DNA from: Diabrotica undecimpunctata
Taxonomy: Eukaryota > Arthropoda > Insecta > Coleoptera > Chrysomelidae
Direction: 5' to 3'
DNA: 64,000 nt
Assembly (NCBI RefSeq): GCF_040954645.1
Contig: NC_092806.1
Location: 159,894,328-159,958,327, forward strand
Shown here piece after piece: positions 35,051 through 47,000 of the stretch. Under the pieces are notes generated by a model, which saw only the letters and a list, made by a program, of their open reading frames with translations, was not told where the DNA came from and did no database searches. The stretch's first letter is position 1. Each line of letters opens with the position of its first letter. Made by a program: the position numbers and the translations under genes.

Positions 35051-36239
35051 TAGACTCTTTTGCTTGAGCCTTTCTACAACCAAACTGTGTTTTATTCTAA
35101 GAAATTAACTAACCCACCAAATTTGGGCAGAAACGCAGAGGAAACTTCGATTGGGCAGGTCGAAGTCCCCTGCAGAACACCTAGGGAGAAGATATGGGTT
35201 AATTATTGACAAGACCTCAACCTTCCTATGGTGACAAAAACCTCTAAAATATGCTGCCACTTGTTCTTTTCCTGTCGTGAAAGGAAAACTTACAAACTGA
35301 AACATTTTATAAGAACAGTAAAAAATAATAAACATAATTTTTAATTAATTTTTATTACATAGGTACAAATTTATCTATATTTTTATTATTTACATTTGTT
35401 CTAAAATATAAAAACTAAAAATCTTTATATAGCTAAAAATTAGAAATTAAAATCTCATAAAACAGATTCATTGTTAATTTTTATCAGAAAAGAAATTATC
35501 GCAAAGGTTGACACATGCATTTTTTATAACCAGTTTGTTGAACTTATGACACACTGTACATAAATATTCTTTGAATTTTAGTGTAGAACTATTACCAGAT
35601 ACGTATCGATTTTATAGGCGGTGATCGACTTATAACTTGGAGTTTGATATCTGCTTTAATAGAGGAGGTACAGAAAAAAGTATTCTAGGAAAATTGTAGA
35701 CTAGAGCATAGCTGCATATTTTAAAATTTACAGAGTATTACAAAACGTAGGAACGAATGAAAGCTATGTATTTTTAATTATAATAAATTAATGTTATCTA
35801 AAAAATACAACAATATGAATATGTGGACATGAAATAGTGAGTGAAGCACATGGAGCGGTGCAGTGACGCAGAGGAATAGTATATTGAAGGGTAAAAAATA
35901 AAAATCAATAAATACTGAGAATCTAGACTGTATAACAATAACAATTGGAAATATCGAAAAGGTCTTGAATCATTATTGATGATGTTGGGTGAGAGATTCT
36001 CGTGGATCACTACAACTAAAAAATAAAGTAAATTTCCTAAATGAATTACGATTTGGGGATGCAAGTCCTCGGAGGGTTTAAGATGGATACGACAAAATAT
36101 CGATAAGCTGAAAAATAATCTAATGTCATGCATAGAAGACCTTTAAGATTGCTAAAAATTGTTTTAGGACAATAATATAACATAAAAACCGTCACAACCT
36201 TCAGAAAGTAAAAACCTTAAAGATATTGTGACATGTGGC
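35051..36239. other. Non-coding stretch before the 182-bp satellite
   Basis: No gene recognised. Degenerate pieces from about 35930 may be diverged satellite monomers. Minus-strand open frames at 35105-35335 and 35798-36133 show no domain. Confidence 0.4.
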
Positions 36240-37492
36240 GTGAAACAAATTAAGTGATGATTCCCAAGAATCGTTATCGATTTGGAGCTAAAATTGGGCA
36301 AAATATAGCAAAATGTCTACCCTGAGCTATACAAAATAATAATAAAAAAAAACAATACCAGACATGAATGCAGAAGTTGTAAAGACCTAAGACGATGTAA
36401 CACCATATTAAAATAGTAATTTCGTCGTAACGTCTCAACAAAACGATTCCCAAAGAATCGTTGTCGATTTGAAGGTAAAATTTGGCAAATTTTAATGAAA
36501 TATCTACCCTGAACTATGTAAATATTATTCAAAACAATACCAGACATGAATAGAGTAGTTAAAAGACCTAAGACGATGTAACACCATATTAAAATAGTAA
36601 TTTCGTTATAACGGCTCAAAAAAACGACTGTCAAAGAATCGTTGTCGATTTGAAAGAAAAATTGGGCAAATTATAGCAAAATTTTTACCCTGAACTATGC
36701 AGATATGATTAAACACAATACCAGACATAAATGCAGAAGTTGTAAATACATAAGACGATGTAACACCATGTTAAAATAGTAATTTCCTCATAAAAACTTA
36801 AAAAACAACTCCCAAAGAGTCGTTGTCCATTTGAAGATAAAATTGGACAAACTACAGCAAAATTTCTACCCCGAACAATGTAAATATTATTAAAAACAAT
36901 ACCCGACATGAATGCAGCAGTTGTAAAGACCTAAAACGATGTAACACCATACTAAAATAACAATTTCGTCGTAAGGACTCAACAAAATGATTCCCCAATA
37001 ATAGTTGTCGATTTGAAAGTAAAATTCTACAAATTATAGCAAAATTTTTACTCTGAACTATGTAGATATTATTAAAAATAAAACCAGACATGGATGCAGC
37101 AGTTGGAAAGATCTAAGACGATGTAACACCATATTAAAATAGTAATTTAGTCGTAACGTCTCAACAAAAGGATTCCCAAAGAATCGTTGTCGATTTGAAG
37201 GTAAAATTGGGCAAATTATAGTAAAATATTTACCTTGAACTATGTAAATATTATTAAAAACAATACCAGACATGAAAACAACAGTTGTAAAGACCTAAAA
37301 CGCTGTAATTCCATATTAAAATAGCATTTTCGTCGTAATGGCTCAACAAATCGCCTCCCAACGAATCTTTGTCGAATTATTAGAGATAAAATTGGGCGAA
37401 TTCTAACAAAATTTCTACATGATCTATGTAGATCAATCATAAAAGCAATACCAGACATGACTTCAGTTGTATAAAAACAATGTAACGCCATA
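36240..37492. repeat. 182-bp tandem repeat (about seven monomers)
   Basis: The block caaagaatcgttgtcgattt recurs with its tcg at 36271, 36458, 36639, 36820, 37002, 37184 and 37366, a period of 181-182 bp (first step 187). Each unit also has gggcaaattatagcaaaat, aataccagacatgaatgcag and gatgtaacaccatattaaaa. Minus-strand open frames made of MSGIVFNNIYIVQG-like repeats are by-products of the periodicity (182 is not a multiple of 3). A monomer resumes at 40895 beyond the piggyBac insert. Confidence 0.92.
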
Positions 37493-37555
37493 TTAACCCA
37501 TTATTATATTACATACAACGATGTAACGCCATAATCAGTTTCTTTTTTAGAAAAA

Positions 37556-38735
37556 ATGACGAAAAAATATGATTCTAATAATCCCAAAGATGAAGAGGAA
37601 TTGTTAAAAATATATGAGACTTTAGAAGATGACGATACTTTGGCTTAAGAAATTGACCAGTGTAACGAAGTTCAACCCACGTTGCATTATCCAAATGACG
37701 GAAATGATTCTGACAGAGATGATGCCGGAAGTGATGAGGAAGACCAGTTCCATTACACTTTTCAAAGTATTGCCCGAGGTACACTATCTCAAATCATGGA
37801 TATAACAGTTGTTTCTCAAAAAAATACAGCAATTGAGAAAACAGTGCTGTTAAATACAACTGTGACTGAAACTCGCGAATGAGGTAACAAAAGAAAAAGG
37901 GAGGTTGCAGAAATTTCACAAGATTCTGAAAACAGAAAACAATCTATGAAAAAAATCGATCTTAAGTGGGAAGAAAAAAACTGGAAAAAGGAACCATAAA
38001 TGATATTTTCAAAAACAATATGGAACCCCATATGCTAAATGAATGGAAACAACAAAATTTGAAGCCAATCGATGTGTTTAAATTATTTTTTGATGAACAA
38101 TTCATGGACTATCCTGTCCAATCCTGTAACAAACCAATAAAGCGTTCAAAGTTCAACCCCTAATTGACCATCTAAATGAACGTTTTCATCATTACCTTCA
38201 GCCAGTGAACGGAAGTTTCTCAGTGGACGAAGCCATGGAGCCGTATTATGGACATCATTTAATGAAGCAGTTTATTCGATGAAAACACATCCGTTGTGGA
38301 TATAAATTCTAGTGCGTTGCAAAATTTCATCCCTATACTGAAAGTGGAGATAAATAATTACAGGGTAAATCGTTAGGAAGTTCCGTAACCGAAAAGCTGT
38401 GTACATGGTTTTTACCACAAGAATCTGTTATCTACATTGATATTTTTTTTACATCTTTACCTTTACTGACAAGGTTGAGAGATCAAAAGATACACCGTAT
38501 CGGCACAATTAGAAGACAGGATTGAAAGAACCACACAAAATAAAAAAAAATTTCGTGAAACTTCCCACAGAAAAAATATAGCGGTCCCTCAACCAAATGT
38601 TGTGCAAATGTATAACAAGAGAATGGGTGGTGTAGACTTATTCGATAAGCTAAGAGATTTATCTAGGATTCGAATTCGATCTAAAAAATGGTATTGGGCG
38701 ATACTTAGATTTTGCTTGAATGGGGCTTCTTTACC
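37556..38735 (+). pseudogene. piggyBac-like transposase, deleted and frameshifted
   Basis: It starts MTKKYDSNNPKDEEELLK with an acidic N-terminus (NDGNDSDRDDAGSDEEDQ). It then passes through several frames to FHHYLQPVNGSFSVDEAMEP and YYGHHLMKQFIR (around 38190-38280). MYNKRMGGVDLFDKLRD with IRIRSKKWYWAILRF follows at 38608-38720. SVDEAM carries a catalytic Asp and the NKRMGGVD block another. The segment between the N-terminal part and DHLNERFHH is too short, so the first catalytic region is lost. The C-terminus continues beyond the LINE at 40703. It is non-functional. Confidence 0.85.
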
Positions 38736-40716
38736 TCAAGCCTCAAGCCAAAGAAACGAGGAATGGTTTGACCAAGATTGCCAACAAGTAATAAATAGCA
38801 AAAATATAGCTAGACAGAAATGTCTACAAAGGGATTCCCGATCGAATAGAAAGGCATATGAAGAACTCAGAAAAGATGCAAAGAAAATATGCAGAAGGAA
38901 AAAGAGAGAAATGTTGAATAGAAAAATACAACAAATTACAGATTATAATAACAGAAGAGAGGCTAGAAAATTTTACAAGGAAATCAAGCAATGCACCCAA
39001 GGATACAAAACAAGATCAACAGTTTGCAAGGACAAAAATGGGGCAATTATCAGCGAGAAAGAGGAAATAATGAAAAGGTGGAAGGAGCATTTTCAAGAGC
39101 TGTTAAACCCAGAAAAAGAACAAAACGAAGATGAAGAGATAATTCACCACACAGCAGAACAACTAGTTGAGCAACCAACATTGGAAGAAACGATAAACAT
39201 CTAAAAAATAACAAAGCACCTGGCACAGATGGAATAACTGCAGAACTGATAAAGAATGGTGGACATGCGCTATGGAGGCGTATCCATAAACTAATCGACC
39301 GCATATGGACACTAGAAGACATCCCAGAAGATTGGAAAGTGGGAATCATACTTCCTATGTACAAAGGGGGAGACAAACGACTCTGCATAAATTTTAGGGG
39401 CATAACAGTTTTAAATGTCATCTACAAGATATTATCAGGAATTATATATAGCCGCCTGGAATCATTTTCGGAGGAGATTATTGGTGAATACCAATGTGGC
39501 TTCAGACCAAAGAGGTCAACTATAGACCAAATACATATCTTAAGAGGTATACATGAAAAATGTGTTGAATATAACATACCTATTTACAACTTGTATATCG
39601 ATTTCAAACAGGCGTTTGATGGAGTAGATCGACAAAAGATGTTAAAGCAACTATCTATGTTAGGGATACCCAATAAGTTGGTTAAACTTATACGAATGAC
39701 TCTGGAGGGTTCCAAAGCTATGGTGAGAATAGATGGAGATATGACGCAGGCCTTTGATATTGAAAATGGAGTTAGACAAGGGGATGCCTTATCAACAACA
39801 CTTTTTAATCTAACTTTAGAAGCTGTTGTTAGAAAACTGGATGTAAACGGCTGTATTAATACAAGAGCTATGCAAATACATATGCGCATATGCGGATGAT
39901 GTTGCCATAATAAGCCGCAACAAAAGGGTATTGAGCGAAAAAGTCATAGAATTGAAACGAGAAGCTGCTACGTTTGGTCTATATATAAATGAAAGCAAAA
40001 CAAAATATATGGAGTGCACAAAATCGAATGAACATGAGAATCTGAAGGTAGACAACCATACCTACAAATATGCCTCCACTTTTCCCTACCTAGGCTCAAT
40101 AATAAATGACAACAACAACATCAGTCAAGAAATACAAGCACGGATTCTTAGCGGTAATAAGTGCTTTTATGCATACAAAGACTTAATGAAAAGTAAGTTA
40201 CTGAATCGTGAGTCTAAGCTGAGAATCTACAAAACAGTAATTAGACCAGTGGTCACATATGGATGTGAAACGTGGACCCTCTCAACCACTGATGAAAATC
40301 AACTAAGAATATTTGAGCGCAAAATACTAAGGAAGATATTTGGACCAACCCAATGCAGCGATAGTTCGTGGAGAATTAAAATGAACCACGAGCTGGATGA
40401 ACTAATGCAGAGCGCAGATATTGTCAGATTTGTAAAATCACAAAGACTAAACTGGCTTGGTCACCTAGAAAGAATGCCAGATAATCGAGCTGTAAAAGTA
40501 GTCCAGAGATGGAAGCCCCAAGGAAACAGAACAAGAGGAAGGCCCCGTAAAAGATGGATAGACGACGTAGAGAGGGATCTTAAAACCATGAACATCAGGC
40601 AGTGGCGAAGGAAAGTATCCGACAGGGCAGAATGGAAGAACATTGTTAAGCAGGCCAAGACTCACAAAGGGTTGTAGCGCCATTAGAAGAAGAAGAAGAA
40701 GAGGGGCTTCTTTACC
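38722..40716 (+). mobile_element. RTE-type LINE inside piggyBac, 14-bp TSD
   Basis: Direct repeats ggggcttctttacc (38722-38735 and 40703-40716) bracket 1.97 kb. Frames: linker EEWFDQDCQQVINSKNIARQ (38758), RT NNKAPGTDGITAELI (39207), FRPKRSTIDQIHILRG (39500), and LYIDFKQAFDGVDRQKMLKQ (39593). GVRQGDALSTTLFNLTLEAV (39770), then YADDVAIISRNKR, follow. A long C-terminal frame at 39931-40677 has GCETWTLSTTDENQLRIFER and WLGHLERMPDN, ending HKGL. The 3' end is a (gaa)n tract. There are only two lesions: a frameshift at about 39200 and a few extra bases at about 39880 just before YADD. It is 5' truncated. Confidence 0.92.
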
Positions 40717-40894
40717 GCAACATTGAAGCAATTAAATATTGTGTCCTTCATTGCCCAGCGTATAATATATCATACGTAAAAAAAAACAGTTACAAAGAAA
40801 AAAAAAAGTAAATTTTGCACAACCTCTCTTTATTTCATTCTGAAGTTTTGATTTCGTTTTGATAAAAATTTAATTTTGGGCATTAATGGTTTAA

Positions 40895-41049
40895 AATAGA
40901 AATATTTTCGTAATGACTCAACAAAACTATACCAGAAGTCTCCCATAACTTGATCACCCGCTCTAGATTTATGTACAGTTAATCACAAGCCCAAATAGGT
41001 TTTCGACAGAGCTCTACAGGCGTCGATTTAGTTCCAATACGTAAAACGT
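40895..41049. repeat. Right-hand remnant of the 182-bp satellite
   Basis: The sequence after TTAA (aatagaaatattttcg then gactcaacaaaact, then ccagaagt) continues the monomer broken by the piggyBac insertion. It degrades after about 40960, just before the end of the next zinc-finger gene. Confidence 0.6.
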
Positions 41050-44000
41050 TCAGCAAAGATCAAAAAACCCGCTATATTCAACAGTGTCCTCCTTTATCTC
41101 TAGCGCTTGATAAACAATATCGAATTCGTCTTTAGCTTCGTCGGTTTCTTCAACTACAGGCTCGATCGCTTCCTGTTGTTCTACGACTTCTTCAACGGGA
41201 AGCTGTAAATGGTGCAACGACTTCCAATGGGAGTTAAATTCTTGCTCATCGAAAAAGTTCCAGCGACAGATCTCGCACTGCTTAAAATATTCTGCTGAGT
41301 CGTTGCCTTGTTCGGACAACAAATGGCTTACTAAAGTATCTTTATCGGGAAATTCCCGAGTACATATTACACAAAGAAAGGGAGTTTTTAAATTAATATG
41401 AGCTTCTTGTAGATGCTTAACTAAACTGTCATGATTGCAGATCTCTATACAACAAATATTACATTGAACGGGTCGTCTATCTACTGCTACGTGGTTTTCT
41501 AAAGCTTGTTCAGAGATGAACGACATAGGACAATATTGACATGTAAAAGGCTTCTTTAGACCACACTCTTTGAGCTCTTCATGTTTAGTATCTAGATGTT
41601 CCAGAAGAGAATCTTTTGTAAAGTTCAATTCACAATAAGGGCAACAAGTAAACGTGATTTCTTCAGGAATCGAAAAATGCTCCTTCTTGTAATGATTCAA
41701 CAACTCGTAGTACTTAATATAGCGTTTATTACACCTTTTACATTGTTGCTGGAGCTTTTCTTGGTGTGCGAACCAATGATTTACGAACGATATCGTTTTG
41801 GAGAACTTCTGTAGACACATAGTGCATTTGAAATAGCTATTTCTTATCTGGGAATGAGTTAGTAAATGTCTATTTCTGTTCGACTTACTTTTAAATAACT
41901 TAAAACATATTTCGCACTTGAATTGCGGGCTTAAATGAGTTAGCTTGTGTTGTGTTAGTGTCGACTTTCGAGTGAATGTCTTGGGACAAAGATCGCAGTC
42001 AAAACTTTTCGGGTGGCTCTTTAAATGTTGCTGGAGAGCGTCGAAACTAGTGTGCTGTTCTAGGCAAACCTCACACTCGAATTGGGGCTTATTGAAGATT
42101 ACGGAATCGTCAGTAACCTTCCCGTTCGTTACGAGATTGTTTTCAAATGGCTCTTCTGGTATGGTTATATGTACAGGTATCTCTCGCCTTGCTCTTCTTT
42201 TTTTTACGCAATGGATGACGTTATGGAGAAAATACCGTTTCTTATTGACGAAGAACTTACCACAGCTGAAACAACTGACAGGGTTGTACTTGAAGTGGTA
42301 GTCGATGTGCTGCACACGAACATATGAAGATGATAAACCTGAAAAACAATTAACAACTTACACTATGCGATATATAGTCATAGTCATAGTCATCTTTATT
42401 GATCCTTTAAGACATTCAAAATAAATGTATAGGATACGTCACTACAGAATTTGGTATAAAAAAACATTAATGTGTATAATACAATATTCACAGTGTAAAA
42501 AAAAATTGACAAAACATAAAATATATAAAATAACATTTTTACAAGTAAAATATGAAGCTATTGCAGTTTGTCCTCAAGATATTCATTTATAGAATAATAT
42601 GCTTTTCTTAAGAGTAAATCTTTAACATTTTTTTTAAATTTAGAGATAAGTGGTATTTCTTTCACAGTTTTTGGCAAATGATTGTATAAGGTCAGTCCCA
42701 TATATCTGAAGCAATTTTGAAATTTGGATGTTCTGTGTTTAGGAACTCGTAAAGATTCAGCACTTCTTGTATTGTAGTAATGATTGTCTGAATTTACTGG
42801 AAATGAATTGATTTCCTCTTTGACATAAAGTAAACATTTATAGATATATAGGCAGTAGAAAGTTAAAATTTGATGTTTAATAAAAACTGGTTTACAAGAC
42901 TGTTGATAATCCAAATTAAAAATTTTACAGATAATTTTTTTTTGGTTAATGAACACTTTGTTACTATCTACTGAGTTCCCCCACAAAATTACATTGTAGC
43001 ACATGTGGCTGTAAGCAAGGCTATAATAAACGTTCATTAATGCCGAGATGGGTAGTGTGTTTTTAATTCTAGATATAGCATAAAAAGCTTTATTCAATTT
43101 CATGTTCACTGAATTCACTTGCTCTGACCATTTGAGATTACAATCAATGAATACACCCAAAAACTTTGTAGAATGAGTGGAAGATAACATATTGTTTCTA
43201 TCGTGGATGGTTAAGATATAGTCATATTTAGATGAGTTGTATGAATGAAAATAAATAATTTGCGTCTTGTCAATGTTTAATATTAGTCTGTTGGTATTAC
43301 ACCAGCGTATAAAGCAGTCAACAACAGTCTTCATTGTCATTTTTAATTCCTCTAGTGTACGTGCAGAGACTTTTAACGAGGTATCATCAGCAAACATTGA
43401 TATTATGAGTGCCCTTATGTGATCTGGTAGGTCATTAATAAAAATTAGGAATAATAATGGTCAGATCCCTGTGGTACTCCTTTATTTGTCGTGTATGGTT
43501 CTGAGCTTGATTCTTTCATCTTAACAACACTCTTCCTGTCACTTAAGAAATTTATTATCCATTCTAGAAATATCCCTCTAAAACCAACGTTATATAATTT
43601 ATTGCGAATAAATGTTATGTCTAAGCAGTCAAAAGCACGTGATAGATCAAAAAATAGTCCTGCCACGTGGTTTCTACTATCTAATTCATCATAAATACGC
43701 TCAAACAAGCTGCATGCAGCCGTGAGTGTTGACTTTTTTGATCTAAAGCCGTGTTGGGTTGGAGTTAATAAATTGTATTCTTCTATAAAATTTAACATTC
43801 TGTTGTATACAACCTTCTCTATTACTTTTGAAATTATGCTAAGGACAGATACTGGTCTATAATTTGAAATATCATGAGGGTCATTCTTTTTGAAGATTGG
43901 AATAACTTTTGCCATTTTAAATATGGATGGAAATTGGCTGGTTGTTACACTTACAATATCACATTACATAATAAATAACCCATAATAGAACATTATTTTG

Positions 44001-47000
44001 ACTTTTCCAAAGCTTCTGATTTTGTTATTCTGATTATTATTATATATTTTTATTTATTTATTCACAGGATGTCCCCATTTTTACAAAAATTTAACAAAAA
44101 CACTAAAAGTGAATATTATTAAACAATTATTATATAATGTTAAACACATGATTAAATTAAAATGAATTAAATTTTTCTGAAAATTTTATTAAAATGAAAA
44201 GAATACTCGGTTACTCATCTTCGATCCCTAACATACTCAGTCAAAGAGTGCTTGAATCTTATAGACTTTATATATATTAGATCATAAGATTGATGAAAGT
44301 CATTTCCCAGTATCTGAATTCTGTTAATAGGAGAGAATTCGCCATAGTTTGTGTGGTAGTGTGTTATAGAAATCAAATGCATGTCTCTAAGAATTCTAGT
44401 ACTATACCTAAAGTTGATAAGACGTAATAAATCAAAACAGTCAGTAGTATGGTCAATAAATTAATAGATAAAAACTAGATCACATTTAGTTCTGTAGTCT
44501 TCTAGGGAACTGATATAGCCTTGACCTTAGTTCTTTGGACAAAATTTTGAAGTCTATTCAGATAATCAATTGACCACCTTCTCCAAAAAAGTTGTTGGAG
44601 TTTAGAGAGATTTTGCCAGATGCTAACTGTATTTTCGTGATAGATATATACTCCTGGTCGGGGAACGAGGTGAGACACTTTCCGATTAAGAAGTGAGCAG
44701 GAGGTAAGATATGTGAAATCGGAGGGATCATTAGAAAGGAAACAAATGGGCCGAGAATTAAGTACGGCTTCAATTTGCTTTGCTTTCAAACTTGCGTCAG
44801 AAAAGGAGTGGATTTTAATAGAAGAAATTTCATGACATGAGAAAAGACATCTGGGTATGCTTATGTCCTTGAGAGCAGAGAGATCAGTTATAAATTTCAA
44901 TTATTCATTTAAAATATTTGAATCCACGGAATCATTCCAACTAATTTTGGAAATACAAATTTTTTGCATAATAATTTTAGCAAGTACAAATACGGGATTA
45001 ATGAGCCCTTGTGGATCAGAAATTTGAGCCTTAATAGGGAGTACTTCCCTTTTTGTGTATTTATACTTTATAGTGAGTATTTGTTCAGTCAGATCCTCAG
45101 AGGAGGTGGCCTTAACAGAGGGGGTCACTTCTTTAACTTCACAGAATTGTGGAATTATCGAGCTTATCTTCCTCAGATGCGGACTGGACAAATAAAGACA
45201 CAGTTGTTGTGTAGGGGATAACTGTGAGAGATAAATTCCTTTAGGAAGTGAGTAAGGGGGTAAAGCACCAAACATAATGTACCCTAAGTGTGTGTTCTGG
45301 ACAACAGGGAGTCCTTTACCTAAATGTATCAAACCATCTGATAACAACTCGCTATATATGTCACTGGCAAGAAGAAGATCTATATTTCCAGGGACAGAGT
45401 AGGAGGGATCTGCGAGAGTAACTGTAGAGAGGATGTTAAATTATCTTCTGTTTATGGATACCTGGGGGAGCCTACAAGTTATGTTGTCTAAAATAGAGAA
45501 GGTTTGAATTCTAATTTCGGGAAGAGTCACTTTAGCACTAGCTAAATGTGGAGAAGTGGAACTAGGCTGGTGTGCAAGAGGTTGGGGCATCTCCATTCTA
45601 TGTTGAAGATCTGCTAGAATTGAAAAGTATTTTTCTTCAACTTCTTCCCTATCGCGTTCTTCAGAGTTTACTTCGTCTAGTTCCTCAATCTGATCCATTA
45701 GGTCATCATATTTGACAAAGCAATTCGTGAGTTCCTGAGTTCTTCTCTGACCCATTGGTCAGAGAAGAAGAGGAAGACCTGGGAGTTGGAATTGCAAGGA
45801 ATCCTTTCTTATCTTATCTTAAGATATCTTTGCTTTAAACGGTTTACATTGTTTCTTCAATTGATCCATTGCGGATAGAGATGTATTGTAATCCTTGCGA
45901 GATATTTAAAGTTCTGAGAGAATGCATGAGGAATAAAAAATTTAAGAGTCTAAAACACAGCTTAGTCCACCCTGTATAATAAATAAGAGTCTCGGAAAAT
46001 AATGTCCACACTGTGATCCTCTGTACGAGTGCCGCGAAATTAAACTCGCCCTGTACACTAAAAATATGAGTATGAACTTTTGAATGTCCCTGAACGCGTG
46101 ATTAACAAATATCTTGGAACAGACTCACGGAATCAAATTGAATCATAAAAAATCCATAGTCACACCACTTTTCACTTGATGACAGCACAACTTTAATTGC
46201 TGTCTAAGAATGTTGAGATAAGCTTTCACCTAACACGTTCCTAAATGTTCCATGTACTGTGAGATTGTTTACTGTATATTATAGAAGGTTTTATTTTGCC
46301 TGAAAGCACTTGTAATGAGATTTATTTTATTTTTAACAGGAAAAAAATTAAATGACAGAAAATTAATAATGGATTTATGAAGATAAATCAGAGCAGAAAT
46401 GCGATAAACAATATCCAAAGACCAGAAATGGTTGAGAGGATAAACTTATTACCAAACTTTCCACATTTTAGTGACAGTTTTTCCTTTAGATTTATTGATA
46501 GTGAAGTTAAGGGCTGATTCAATACATTGATAATTACCTCAATTCTGATAGTGACAAGAGTTATACAAATATCATTAGCTTTACAGTGCTAGGGGGGAGT
46601 AACGAAGATACAGAGTATTCAGAGAAACGAAACTGGTATATGATTTAACACAAAACACGGTTCCACACATTGACATCTACAACTCACGTACTTTTTACGG
46701 GAGCGCTAATACACCAGGACCCGGTCTTCACATGCTGGAAGGCAACTTCACACTGGTCTATAACACAGAGTGGAGAGATGTAATATGCGGGAGCCAGTCG
46801 CAGGTTGGTAACATAACTATGATTACAATATTATAAATAGGTTGTTTAAAAAACAGGGCGTTTCACACAAAGTCTTGCAAACAGCTTATTATGCCAATTT
46901 TTACTCTCATCTGACATATGCAATCTTGGTCTGGGGGCATTAGGCAGGAATGCAGAGAGTCTTTGGTTTGCAACATAAGGCTATAGAGTTCTTACAGGCC

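Larger units (their letters stand above)
37493..40894 (+). mobile_element. piggyBac-like element inserted at TTAA of the satellite
   Basis: TTAA at 37493-37496 is followed by cccattattatatt, and the right side ends attaatggt then TTAA at 40891-40894, matching the CCCATTAAT-type inverted end with one change. Left flank reads gtaacgccataTTAA and right flank TTAAaatag...actcaacaaaa, which together rebuild one satellite monomer. So the element landed in TTAA inside the repeat. Without the LINE it carries (38736-40702) it is only about 1.4 kb, hence internally deleted. Confidence 0.88.

Noticed and set aside
35798..36133. 111-codon minus-strand open frame
   Set aside because: Low-complexity composition, no domain, next to satellite DNA.
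36317..37491. A run of minus-strand open frames with repeated MSGIVFNNIYIVQG-like peptides
   Set aside because: They come from the 182-bp satellite; the period is not a multiple of three, frames change from unit to unit, and no domain is seen.
42371..43966. Possible target duplication cttacactat / cttacaatat around the Jockey/CR1 LINE
   Set aside because: Only an imperfect match in AT-rich DNA; not enough to call a duplication.
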